Below, in pieces: positions 1-7,760 of a DNA stretch of 11,829 nt (its first letter is position 1; the number at the start of each line of letters is the position of its first letter). The notes under the pieces are model-generated. The model had not been told where the DNA came from and ran no database searches. It was given only the letters and a program-made list of their open reading frames with translations. A program made the translations under genes and the position numbers. This DNA is from Candidatus Methanovirga basalitermitum (lineage in GTDB: Archaea > Methanobacteriota > Methanobacteria > Methanobacteriales > Methanobacteriaceae): the NCBI GenBank assembly GCA_031284445.1, contig JAISZW010000194.1, forward strand, positions 1 to 11,829. Direction: 5' to 3'.

Positions 1-87
1 AACTGATTTATTGGCACTAAACTTCCTGATTTATTTATATATGATCTGATAGGAGTTGAAAATTTTAAATTATAGAATAAAACCTGT

Positions 88-360
88 AAGAGAGCTATTT
101 TATTAGAATGTTGTTGCAAGGTTTAACAATCAAAAAAACTTCAAAAATAATGATATTATGAGATAAAAGGGATCAAATGGCTAAAAAGATACAATGAAGG
201 AGTATAATAGTTTGATACCAAATTTGATGGTGGTAGACCAGATAAATTAGGAAAATTAGAATGAACTAAAGAATATATTTAATTGATAAAAAATGGTATT
301 AGTTATACAATAACTATGAGTAAGTGTTGCACAACTATTTGAGGATTTGAAATGTCCAAC
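88..360 (+). pseudogene. IS630-like transposase N-terminal relic
   Basis: Translating across frames recovers a typical IS630-type N-terminal region. First comes RAILL, then a shift into a stretch containing MLLQGLTIKKTSKIM (about 108-152), a helix-turn-helix start. After another shift comes WLKRYNEG followed by FDTKFDGGRPDKLGKLE (about 179-270), then KEYI, a stop, and IKNGISYTITMS. The R-Y-N-E-G and G-G-R-P-x-K-L patterns are characteristic of the linker between the two helix-turn-helix units of IS630 transposases. Several stops and at least two frameshifts interrupt it. The catalytic DDE part is absent: the similarity fades near a T-run at about 367. It is a dead fragment, not a gene. The family call rests on motif recognition and the ends are approximate. 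Confidence 0.6.
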
Positions 361-363
361 TGA

Positions 364-1097
364 TGGGTTTTTTTTACAATGTGATTTTTTTTATTTCATT
401 AATATATTTTTTTAAATTTTAATAATACTTTATTTTTCTTTAAAAAGTTTATAAATTATTATTTTATATACAATAATTAATACTATAGTCAATAATATAA
501 TAGCTATAATATACAGAAATAGAATTTAATTCTTGGATGAAATAGGAATATTAAGTCATAGAGTAAGACATAGACTTTTTATCCAAAATCTTTATATATA
601 ACAAGATATAATATATTATGATCCTTTTTATGCTAATCTTGTAGTTAACACCATGTATCAATCGATAGTAAGTCTCTAAAATACAAAATTTTTATCATTA
701 CATTAGTATATTAGTAATCATGAATACATAAAATTATATGATTTTGTAATCACATTTATATATAACCTTTTACAATTTTATTATTATAAAAATTTAATTA
801 TGTATTAAATAAATAGGATGATCATTGATGTATATTATTAACATGATATACAAATTAATAAAAATATTTTGTCCTATATGTAATACTTTTTGAGTTTTTA
901 TAGATAATTTCTGATATTTATTAACAACAATGAACTTAACAGGAAATATGATCCAATGAATGTTAATAAACTTTTCATTGTTTACAATATATATCGTTTG
1001 TCATTTTTATTAATTATACGGATAGATAAATCTTTTAAAATTAATTTAAGTTAATTTTAACATCAAAAATTTTTTGATTAGTTTTTAAATGCTCTAT
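364..1097. other. gene-free AT-rich intergenic stretch
   Basis: No open frame with a credible start and coding character is visible on either strand. No tRNA- or rRNA-like structure was recognised. The only structured elements are two TATA-like boxes without a gene behind them (about 590-601 and 757-767) and a short CAATGAA/TTCATTG inverted repeat at 954-980. It is probably the decayed remainder of older genes or insertion elements upstream of the RPA gene. Confidence 0.6.
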
Positions 1098-1150
1098 CCA
1101 AATTAATATATAACATGACTATTTTAAACAATAATAATTAAAAGGTGAGG
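1098..1150 (+). promoter_or_regulatory. promoter and ribosome binding site of the RPA gene
   Basis: A TATA box-like AATATATAA lies at 1105-1113, just after CCAAAT, which could serve as the BRE. Transcription would be expected to start about 24-27 bases downstream of the box centre, near 1133-1136, giving a short leader. AAGGTGAGG at 1142-1150 is a strong archaeal Shine-Dalgarno 7 bases before the ATG at 1158, and it fixes the start of the RPA gene. The ribosome binding site is certain; the TATA box is a motif reading in very AT-rich DNA. Confidence 0.55.
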
Positions 1151-1157
1151 GATTAAT

Positions 1158-3530
1158 ATGGAACCAAAGTTGAATGAAGAATATGAAAAAATCGCGAATA
1201 AAATAAGCGAAGAAAAATTTTTAGAAAGACTAAATGCCATGAAAAAAGAGTATGCTGATGTAAGTTTCATGAATGACATTGATATCGCAAGAATGATTGT
1301 AGGTACTTTTATCGATGAAAAAAATGAGATGAAATCTGACAAAGAAGAAAATAGTATGGACAAAATCTCAAAGTTAGAGTCTGGTGCTAAAAATGTGAAT
1401 GTTATTGGCAGAGTAATGAGTATTTCAAATCCTAAAAAATTTACAACAAGGAAAGGAAAAGAGGGTAAACTTGCTAACATCAATCTTGTTGATGATACTG
1501 GCGAGTTAAGAGTTGTTTTATGGACTGAAAATATTAAGCTATTAAAAAATATTAAAGAAGGTGATGTGGTTGAAATCCAAGATGGAGAAGTGAAAGATGG
1601 TTATAAATCAGCTTTAGAACTTCATCTACATCCACGTTCTTCAATAGAAGTTTTAAATAGCAATGAATACAAATCATTCCCTGAATATGAAGAAAATATA
1701 ACTCCAATTAATGATATCACTCCTGATGAGAAAGTCAATATAATTGGTAGAATTATTAGAATCACACAGGTGAGAACATTTGATAAAAACAATAAAGAAG
1801 GTAAGGTTAGGTCTTTTGAACTTAAAGATGAGACTGGAGAAGTAAACTATACTCTATGGAACAATGATGTTGAACTTGTTGATGAATTAAAACTAAATGA
1901 GGGGGATACAATTAAAATTTTATCTGCACAAGCAAGGGATAGAAATGGAGAAATATCTCTTTCACATTGGGATGGTAGAATTGTAAAAGGTGACTTTGAT
2001 GCTCCTGAATTTAAAGAAATAGTGATTAAAATAGCTGAAGCTCATGAAATGAAAAATGTCAATTTATTAGGGATTGTTACTAAAATTCACGACACGATAT
2101 CCTTTGAGAGAGCAGATGGTTCTACAGGTCATGTTAAGTCAATTGAAATAAAAGATGACACAGGAGAGATAAGAGTTACACTATGGGGTGATGATACAAA
2201 ATTAGATTTGAATAAAGGAGATATAGTAGAGATTAAAGGAGTAAATATAGAGTTTGATGAATATTCTTCATCTGGTTATAAAGTTAACACCAATTGGAAC
2301 ACGAGGATAATCAAAGATCCATCTGGATATACATCTTTAATCAATCTTTTAAAAGAGTACAAAAATCAGCTTGGTCCAGTTAAAATAGAACAAGTTCAAG
2401 ACTTTGAAGATGATGGCGAAGAAATTGATGTTCTTGGAAGAATAATCAATGTAAATGATCCTAAAGAATTTCAAAGAGAAGATGGATCACCAGGTATAGT
2501 TAGGTCTGGAGATATAGCTGATGAGACTGGTGTTGTTAGAGTATCATTTTGGGATAATAAAGCAAATTCAAATCTCCTACCAGGAACTCCTGTTTTAATT
2601 GAAAATGCAAAAACAAGATTAGGGCTATTTAGTGTAGAGCTGAATGTTGGTAAAACTTCTAGGATAATTCAATGCAAAGAAAGTGATGTTGAGGATCTAC
2701 CAAGTTTTAATGAACTTGAAGATAAAATTTACACCACGAAGAAAATTGAAGACTTAGATGAAGATGATAGATACATTAGATTAATAGCAAGAATATTTGA
2801 CCTTCAAGAATCAAATGAATTCCAAAGACAAGATGGAAATATCGGTTTAGTAAGATCAATAGATTTAGGAGATGAAACTGGGTTAATTAGAGCTTCATTT
2901 TGGGATAATAAAGCAGAAATAGCTTATAAAATTGGAGACCCTATAAAAATTGAAAATCCTCGTGTTACATTTAGAAATGACCAATTAGAGTTAAGTGTTG
3001 GTAGTAATTCAAAGGTTTCAAAAGTTGGTGAAGGAGATTTAAAAGATCTTCCATCTTATAAGGAACTTGAAGAAAAGATTTATGTTTCAAAAAACATTGG
3101 AGACTTAGAAGATGATGACAGAAATATAAAAGTTAGTGGTAAAGTATCTGAGGTTGCTGGAGACAAATTACTTTTGCCAAGATGTCCAAGTTGTAACAAT
3201 CGTCTTGAACAGATCGATGGTGAATATGCTTGTGATTATTGTGGTGATGATTTTGATAAACCAAATTATCTTTTAATGTTATCTTTAAGGCTTGAAGATG
3301 AAACCGATGATATATCTGCTACATTCTTTTCACATTTAGCTGAAAACCTACTTGAGATAAATACAGATGAAGCCATTGAAATCAATAAAAATATGGATGA
3401 TAATGCATTAGAAAAAAAAGCTGAAGATTTAATTGGTTTAGAATTGACTTTAATAGCCGATGTTGACTTTGATGATTACAATGAAGAAAATAGATTAAAA
3501 CCAAAGAGAATTATGTCTAAAAAGCTTTAG
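1158..3530 (+). CDS. rpa: replication protein A, multi-OB-fold single-stranded DNA-binding protein
   Basis: This 790-residue archaeal RPA binds and protects single-stranded DNA in replication, repair and recombination. A helical N-terminal region (1-75) precedes five OB-fold units at roughly 78-167, 191-276, 299-386, 421-505 and 537-621. Each shows the family pattern of a V/I-x-G/A-R start, a D-D/E-T-G-x-(I/V)-R strand and an aromatic LW or FW. The C-terminal unit (about 655-790) carries a zinc finger, C676-x2-C679 and C692-x2-C695, as in archaeal and eukaryotic RPA large subunits. OB4 and OB5 with their linkers repeat at a strict 117-residue period, which suggests a tandem duplication. The protein is on the long side for methanogen single-chain RPAs. 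radA follows after 49 bases on the same strand, so cotranscription with the recombinase is likely. The start is supported by AAGGTGAGG 7 bases upstream. Confidence 0.95.
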   Translation: MEPKLNEEYEKIANKISEEKFLERLNAMKKEYADVSFMNDIDIARMIVGTFIDEKNEMKSDKEENSMDKISKLESGAKNVNVIGRVMSISNPKKFTTRKGKEGKLANINLVDDTGELRVVLWTENIKLLKNIKEGDVVEIQDGEVKDGYKSALELHLHPRSSIEVLNSNEYKSFPEYEENITPINDITPDEKVNIIGRIIRITQVRTFDKNNKEGKVRSFELKDETGEVNYTLWNNDVELVDELKLNEGDTIKILSAQARDRNGEISLSHWDGRIVKGDFDAPEFKEIVIKIAEAHEMKNVNLLGIVTKIHDTISFERADGSTGHVKSIEIKDDTGEIRVTLWGDDTKLDLNKGDIVEIKGVNIEFDEYSSSGYKVNTNWNTRIIKDPSGYTSLINLLKEYKNQLGPVKIEQVQDFEDDGEEIDVLGRIINVNDPKEFQREDGSPGIVRSGDIADETGVVRVSFWDNKANSNLLPGTPVLIENAKTRLGLFSVELNVGKTSRIIQCKESDVEDLPSFNELEDKIYTTKKIEDLDEDDRYIRLIARIFDLQESNEFQRQDGNIGLVRSIDLGDETGLIRASFWDNKAEIAYKIGDPIKIENPRVTFRNDQLELSVGSNSKVSKVGEGDLKDLPSYKELEEKIYVSKNIGDLEDDDRNIKVSGKVSEVAGDKLLLPRCPSCNNRLEQIDGEYACDYCGDDFDKPNYLLMLSLRLEDETDDISATFFSHLAENLLEINTDEAIEINKNMDDNALEKKAEDLIGLELTLIADVDFDDYNEENRLKPKRIMSKKL

Positions 3531-3566
3531 ATTAACAAAATTTAAATTTTAATAACAAAAATAAAA

Positions 3567-3570
3567 GTGA
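3567..3570 (+). promoter_or_regulatory. ribosome binding site deciding the radA start
   Basis: GTGA at 3567-3570 directly abuts an ATG at 3571 (zero spacing) but lies 9 bases before a second in-frame ATG at 3580. The second spacing is normal, and protein similarity also favours 3580, because RadA proteins begin M-V-E-L-E-D-L-P. The three extra codons (M-I-I) are therefore probably leader sequence. Confidence 0.6.
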
Positions 3571-3579
3571 ATGATTATT

Positions 3580-4515
3580 ATGGTTGAACTTGAAGATTTA
3601 CCGAGCGTTGGAGAAAAAACAGCACAAAAACTAAGAGATGCTGGATTTGCAGATATGATGAGATTAGCAACTGCTACTGCAAAAGAATTAGCTGTTAAAG
3701 CAGAGATCGGGGAAGGTGTAGCTGAAAAAGTAATTGAAGCTGCGAGAAAAGCTGAACAAATTGATTTTGAAACAGGTTTTGATGTTATGGAACGTCGAAA
3801 AGAAGTGGGTAGAATTAATGTTGGAAGTAAAGCTTTTAATGAGCTAATTGATGGAGGAATTGAGACTCAATCAATTACTGAAGTCTTTGGTGAGTTTGGT
3901 TCTGGTAAAAGTCAAATTGCTCATGAACTATCTGTTACAGTTCAATTACCTTTAGATGATAGTGGTTTAGATGGAGAATCTGTATTCATTGATACTGAAA
4001 ATACGTTCCGACCTGAAAGAATAGAACAAATATCTGCTACATTTGAACTTGACCCCCAAGAAACATTGCAGAAAATTCATATTGCAAGGGCATTTAACTC
4101 ATCTCACCAAATATTAATGGCTGAAAAAATAAATGAACTTATTCAAAATGGAACTAACATCAAATTAGTTATTGTTGATTCTTTAATGGCTCACTTTAGA
4201 GCAGAATATATAGGAAGAGAATCTTTAGCAACAAGGCAGCAAAAACTTAATCAACATTTGCACACACTTCAAAATATTGCTACTACATATAATGTTGCTG
4301 TTTTCTTAACAAATCAAGTTCAAGCAAGACCTGATGCTTTTTTTGGAAGTCCAACAAAAGCAATCGGAGGACATGTTTTAGGACATGCCTCAACATATAG
4401 AATTTGGCTTAAAAAAGGACTTGCTGGTAAAAGAATAGCGAGGCTTGTGGATAGTCCACATCTTCCAGAAGGAGAATGTGTATTTAAAATTACAAGTGAA
4501 GGAATCGTTGACTGA
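3580..4515 (+). CDS. radA: DNA repair and recombination protein RadA
   Basis: This is the archaeal RecA/Rad51-family recombinase, which forms ATP-dependent filaments on single-stranded DNA and drives homologous pairing. From the ATG at 3580 it has 311 residues, a normal RadA length. Residues 1-60 form the helix-hairpin-helix N-terminal domain (L-P-S-V-G-E-K-T). F63-E-T-G66 matches the F-x-x-A/G polymerisation motif. Walker A is GEFGSGKS (104-111), the D-T-E-N-T-F-R-P-E-R segment supplies the catalytic glutamate (140), Walker B is LVIVD (196-200), and the L2 DNA-binding loop is about 246-265 (NQVQARPDAFFG, then IGGH). Every expected motif is present. It sits 49 bases after the RPA gene without a clear promoter between them, so one transcript for both is likely. 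An in-frame ATG at 3571 would add three residues. Confidence 0.97.
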   Translation: MVELEDLPSVGEKTAQKLRDAGFADMMRLATATAKELAVKAEIGEGVAEKVIEAARKAEQIDFETGFDVMERRKEVGRINVGSKAFNELIDGGIETQSITEVFGEFGSGKSQIAHELSVTVQLPLDDSGLDGESVFIDTENTFRPERIEQISATFELDPQETLQKIHIARAFNSSHQILMAEKINELIQNGTNIKLVIVDSLMAHFRAEYIGRESLATRQQKLNQHLHTLQNIATTYNVAVFLTNQVQARPDAFFGSPTKAIGGHVLGHASTYRIWLKKGLAGKRIARLVDSPHLPEGECVFKITSEGIVD

Positions 4516-4533
4516 AAAAGAAAATTTAATTAA

Positions 4534-4557
4534 TTTCCAAAGAAATATTTTTTCTAA
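4534..4557 (+). terminator. possible RPA-radA transcript terminator
   Basis: About 20 bases after the radA stop is a T6 tract (4548-4553). A short potential stem, AGAAA (4541-4545) with TTTCT (4551-4555), overlaps it. T-rich tracts are sufficient to terminate archaeal transcription. The position between radA and the separate hdrA promoter fits, but the stem is weak. Confidence 0.35.
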
Positions 4558-4586
4558 TATATATACTTTGCTCTAAGATTTACATA

Positions 4587-4600
4587 GGAAAGTTTATATA
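4587..4600 (+). promoter_or_regulatory. hdrA promoter (BRE and TATA box)
   Basis: GGAAAG (4587-4592) followed by TTTATATA (4593-4600) is a textbook archaeal BRE/TATA pair and the best promoter in the window. Initiation would be expected near 4620-4625, leaving a leader of about 60 bases. AAGGTGA at 4674-4680, 4 bases before the ATG at 4685, matches the 3' end of archaeal 16S rRNA. The strong signals fit a highly expressed methanogenesis gene. Confidence 0.7.
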
Positions 4601-4684
4601 TTGTAATGGTAAATATAACATTATCTAATATTTTAATATTCATGAAAATTTTAGATATTATTACAGCTTGTATAAGGTGATTTA

Positions 4685-6661
4685 ATGACAGAAGAAAGAG
4701 ATGTATCAAACGAAGAGCCAAAAATTGGAGTTTATGTTTGCCATTGTGGTGTAAATATCGGAGGGGTCGTTGATGTCCCTGCAGTTGCTGATTATGCAAA
4801 AACTCTACCAAATGTGGCTGTAGCAAAGGATTATAAATATTATTGTTCAGATCCAGGACAACAATCAATTCAAGAAGATATTAAAGAATATAATTTAAAC
4901 AGAATTGTTGTTGCAGCTTGTTCTCCAAGACTTCACGAAGCAACATTTAGAAGATGTGTTAGAGAAGCTGGTCTAAACCAATTTTTATTTGAATTTGCTA
5001 ATTTAAGAGAGCAAGATTCTTGGGTACATATGAGTGAACCTGAAGAAGCTACTGAGAAAGCAAAAGATTTAACAAGAATGGCTGTTGCAAAAGCAAGATT
5101 ACTCGAGCCATTAGAGGCTTCTAAAGTTTCTGTGGATAAAAAAACAATAGTCATCGGTGGAGGAGTAGCTGGTATTCAGACAGCTCTTGATTTAGCCGAT
5201 ATGGGATTTAAAACCTACATGATTGAGAAAAATCCTACTATTGGTGGAAGAATGGGACAATTAGATAAAACATTCCCAACATTAGATTGTTCCATGTGTA
5301 TTCTTGCTCCAAAAATGGTGGATGTAGGTAAACACGAAAATATTGAACTCCTAACTTACTCTGAAGTTAGAGAAGTACATGGATACATTGGAAACTTCCA
5401 AGTAAAGGTAGAAAAGAAACCAAGATACATAAATGAAGAATCATGTGTTGGTTGTGGTTCATGTGTAGAAGTATGTCCTATTGAAATGCCTAATTATTTT
5501 GATGAAGGTATTGGTATGGTTAAAGCAGCTTATATTCCTTTTCCACAGGCAGTTCCTTTATGTGCTACTATAGATAAAGATTACTGTATTGAATGTAAAT
5601 TATGTGATCAAATTTGTGAGCGTGGAGCTGTTCAACATGATCAAGAAAGTGAATTTATAGATCTTGATGTTGGAACAATTGTTGTAGCTACTGGTTATGA
5701 TCCTTATGATCCAACAGAAAAATTAGAGTATGGTTATGGACAATATAGTAATGTTATAACAGCTATGGAAATTGAAAGAATGATTAATGCATCTGGACCT
5801 ACCGAAGGACATGTTGTAAAACCATCTGACCATCAAACTCCTAAACGTGTTGCATTCATTCATTGTGTTGGCTCAAGAGACGAACAAATTGGTAAACCAT
5901 ACTGTTCAAGAGTTTGCTGTATGTACTCAATGAAAAATGCTCAGCTAATTATAGATCATGAAGCAGATACTGATGTAACATTGTACTACATGGATATAAG
6001 AGCATTTGGTAAAGGATTTGAAGAATTCTACAAAAATTCACAAGAAAAATATGGAATTAAGTTCTTAAGAGGAAGACCTGCTGAAATCATTGAAAATCCT
6101 GATTTAACTTTAACTGTTAGATCTGAAGATACTTTACTTGGTAAAGTAACTGAATATGAATATGATTTAGTCGTTTTAAGTGTTGGTCTTGTACCACCAG
6201 AAGGCTCTGAAAAATTAAGACAAACCATTGGCTTGTCTAAAAGTTCAGATGGATTTTTAATGGAAGCTCACCCAAAACTAAGACCTGTTGATACTTTAAC
6301 AGATGGTGTATACCTTGCTGGTGTTTCACAAGGTCCTAAGGATATCCCTGATGCTGTTGCACAAGGTTCAGGTGCTGCATCTCGTGCTGCAATCCCAATG
6401 GTTAAAGGTGAAGTAGAAATCGAGCCTATTATTGCTACTACAGATAAAGATGTTTGTGGTGCATGTGAAGTTTGTATAGATCTATGCCCATTTACTGCAA
6501 TTACCATTGAAGATGATCAGGCTAAGGTCAATGTTGCTTTATGTAAAGGATGCGGTACATGTGTAGGTGCATGTCCATCTGGTGCTATGGATCAAAATCA
6601 CTTTAAAACATCACAAATTATGGCACAAATTGAAGCAGCTCTTGAAGATTCAGGTAAATAA
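4685..6661 (+). CDS. hdrA: CoB-CoM heterodisulfide reductase iron-sulfur subunit A
   Basis: This 658-residue HdrA is the flavin and iron-sulfur subunit of the cytoplasmic HdrABC-MvhADG complex. That complex couples reduction of the CoM-S-S-CoB heterodisulfide to ferredoxin reduction by flavin-based electron bifurcation, using H2. An N-terminal domain (1-150) carries C19-H-C21, C54 and C79. A thioredoxin-reductase-like FAD domain opens with VIGGGVAGIQTAL (156-168) and an E-K after the second strand (181-182), followed by GGRMGQLDKTFPTLDCSMC. An inserted ferredoxin has C254/257/260/264 and C301/304/307/311. A Cys-rich stretch (C394, C407, C411, C412) follows, and a C-terminal ferredoxin has C591/594/597/601 and C620/623/626/630. 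No frame disruption or in-frame TGA is present, so no selenocysteine is used, unlike some Methanococcales HdrA. hdrBC are not adjacent, as is common in Methanobacteriales. The start is fixed by the GGTGA site. Confidence 0.97.
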   Translation: MTEERDVSNEEPKIGVYVCHCGVNIGGVVDVPAVADYAKTLPNVAVAKDYKYYCSDPGQQSIQEDIKEYNLNRIVVAACSPRLHEATFRRCVREAGLNQFLFEFANLREQDSWVHMSEPEEATEKAKDLTRMAVAKARLLEPLEASKVSVDKKTIVIGGGVAGIQTALDLADMGFKTYMIEKNPTIGGRMGQLDKTFPTLDCSMCILAPKMVDVGKHENIELLTYSEVREVHGYIGNFQVKVEKKPRYINEESCVGCGSCVEVCPIEMPNYFDEGIGMVKAAYIPFPQAVPLCATIDKDYCIECKLCDQICERGAVQHDQESEFIDLDVGTIVVATGYDPYDPTEKLEYGYGQYSNVITAMEIERMINASGPTEGHVVKPSDHQTPKRVAFIHCVGSRDEQIGKPYCSRVCCMYSMKNAQLIIDHEADTDVTLYYMDIRAFGKGFEEFYKNSQEKYGIKFLRGRPAEIIENPDLTLTVRSEDTLLGKVTEYEYDLVVLSVGLVPPEGSEKLRQTIGLSKSSDGFLMEAHPKLRPVDTLTDGVYLAGVSQGPKDIPDAVAQGSGAASRAAIPMVKGEVEIEPIIATTDKDVCGACEVCIDLCPFTAITIEDDQAKVNVALCKGCGTCVGACPSGAMDQNHFKTSQIMAQIEAALEDSGK

Positions 6662-6665
6662 GTTT

Positions 6666-6683
6666 TTGGAGATTAATCTCCAA
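6666..6683. terminator. 18-bp perfect palindrome after hdrA, probable terminator or 3'-end hairpin
   Basis: TTGGAGATTAATCTCCAA is exactly self-complementary over 18 bases and begins 4 bases after the hdrA stop codon. As RNA it could form a 7-bp hairpin with a 4-base ATTA-type loop. A T-rich stretch (TTGTTTTATTT) follows within about 20 bases. It most likely ends or stabilises the 3' end of the hdrA message. A protein-binding site is an alternative. Confidence 0.5.
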
Positions 6684-6795
6684 TCATTGTTTTATTTACC
6701 ACTATTTGAGAATAATCATTTAAACATATTTACTTAAGTTTTATATAGTAATTATGCTCATAGATATATGCATAAAAAAATTGAGATGTTTATTT
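6684..6795. other. spacer with a TATA-like box ahead of the transposase relic
   Basis: There is no open frame. TTTTATATA at about 6739-6747 lies some 50 bases before the former start codon of the relic at 6796 and may be what remains of its promoter. Confidence 0.35.
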
Positions 6796-7410
6796 ATGGG
6801 TAAATGTGGTCCTAAACCAAGTTTGTGAATTTTGATTGTCCAATATAAGGATTTTAGAGATTATAGTAAAATTGAAAACGATAATGTGTAAGGAAATTAC
6901 ACTTATAAAAACAAGAATGGTACTTTAAATATGTTTGCAACAATACTCTAAAAGTGTACATCAAATGCAAGCACAATGCCATATAACTTAAGAACTAAGG
7001 GTGTTGACGAAAAGAAATTGAAAAGAAATTATTTTTCTTCTTAAAAATACTTTTAAAAGGCATGAACCTTAGATCAGTAGCCGAAATATTTAGAAGTTAA
7101 AACTGTATACTGCATGCAGATGGTTGCAAATTTCAGCAGAGAATGAATCATGCCCAAAATCCAAATAATAACTTTCCTTTATTTGCTAGCGATGGAGAAT
7201 GTATTAGAAATTCTAACTTTTACAAATGATGATGCATAATCTCATTAGATCACATCCTTCTTAAAAAACTTAATTTTAATCATAAAAGGAAAAGTCTGGA
7301 TAAAATATGATGAAGTGACACTAATAATGTCTGAAGGAGAAACTGACCATTCATGGTCTTTAAAAGAACTATTCCCATTCTATATCCACGAAAACATCAG
7401 TAGTTAAAAG
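6796..7410 (+). pseudogene. transposase relic with zinc finger and helix-turn-helix, many frameshifts
   Basis: An ATG at 6796 opens MGKCGPKPSL and then a stop. The same frame continues to KDFRDYSKIENDNV, another stop, and GNYTYKNKNGTL. Shifted frames continue with KYVC, then TSNASTMPYNLRTKGVDEKKL (back in the first frame), KGMNLRSVAEIF, ACRWLQISAE and, near 7289-7400, YDEVTLIMSEGETDHSW. The order of a KxGPKP start, a Cys-type finger ending K-Y-V-C, a Y-N-L-R-T-K segment and a helix-turn-helix (G-M-x-L-R-S-V-A-E-I-F) is typical of transposases common in methanogen genomes. I recognise the architecture but cannot name the IS family. At least five disruptions show it is long dead. It is unrelated to the relic near the left edge. 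The 3' limit is approximate. Confidence 0.65.
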
Positions 7411-7730
7411 GGTCACCATCGAAATTCTTTATTAAGACTATTTTTAGAGGAGTTTCCAAAGAAAATTTTTCTAAGGTATGTAAAAATTTTAGAGAATTTT
7501 TTCTTAATTTCAAGGTTAGGATTCTATGAATAAGTTTTTAAGACGTTACTATTTTTGTAATTGTATAAATATACATGATCGATTATTAAATAGCTATTTT
7601 TCCTACTAATTTTTAGTAAATAAGAGACTTGAAATTTTGTACTATATTCTTTGAAAAAATATTCTATTTTTAAGGAAATTAGATACTTGAAATAAAAGTT
7701 ATTAATTTTGAAATGCACTATCTATTATTA
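7411..7730. other. gene-free AT-rich stretch before the helicase gene
   Basis: A short frame on the minus strand (7524-7718) consists almost only of AT-rich codons, has no ribosome binding site, and is not taken as a gene. TTTCCAAAGAAAATTTTTCTAA-like sequence (22 bases, 7453-7474) resembles the sequence behind radA at 4534-4557 and may be a leftover terminator. Nothing else is recognisable. Confidence 0.45.
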
Positions 7731-7760
7731 TTTATATTATAACCAATAAAAGATTAAATA
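7731..7760 (+). promoter_or_regulatory. helicase gene promoter, probably giving a leaderless transcript
   Basis: TTTATATTA at 7731-7739 is a TATA-like box whose centre lies about 26 bases before the ATG at 7761. That is the normal box-to-start-site distance in archaea, so transcription would begin at or next to the start codon. The bases between (about 7742-7760) contain no G-rich Shine-Dalgarno. This contrasts with the strong sites of the RPA and hdrA genes and fits leaderless translation. Confidence 0.5.

Noticed and set aside
928..980. CAATGAA repeated directly (928-934, 954-960) and inverted (974-980), a possible regulator site upstream of the RPA gene.
   Set aside because: The arms are only 7 bases and the site is nearly 200 bases from the start codon, so chance is a sufficient explanation.
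3531..3570. TTTAAATTTTA-like sequence between the RPA gene and radA as a separate radA promoter.
   Set aside because: It is too close to the start and has no BRE. The 49-base gap fits cotranscription better, though a weak promoter is not excluded.
7524..7718. Minus-strand frame of 64 codons before the helicase gene.
   Set aside because: It is made of Lys/Asn/Ile/Tyr/Phe codons expected from AT-rich DNA and has no ribosome binding site.
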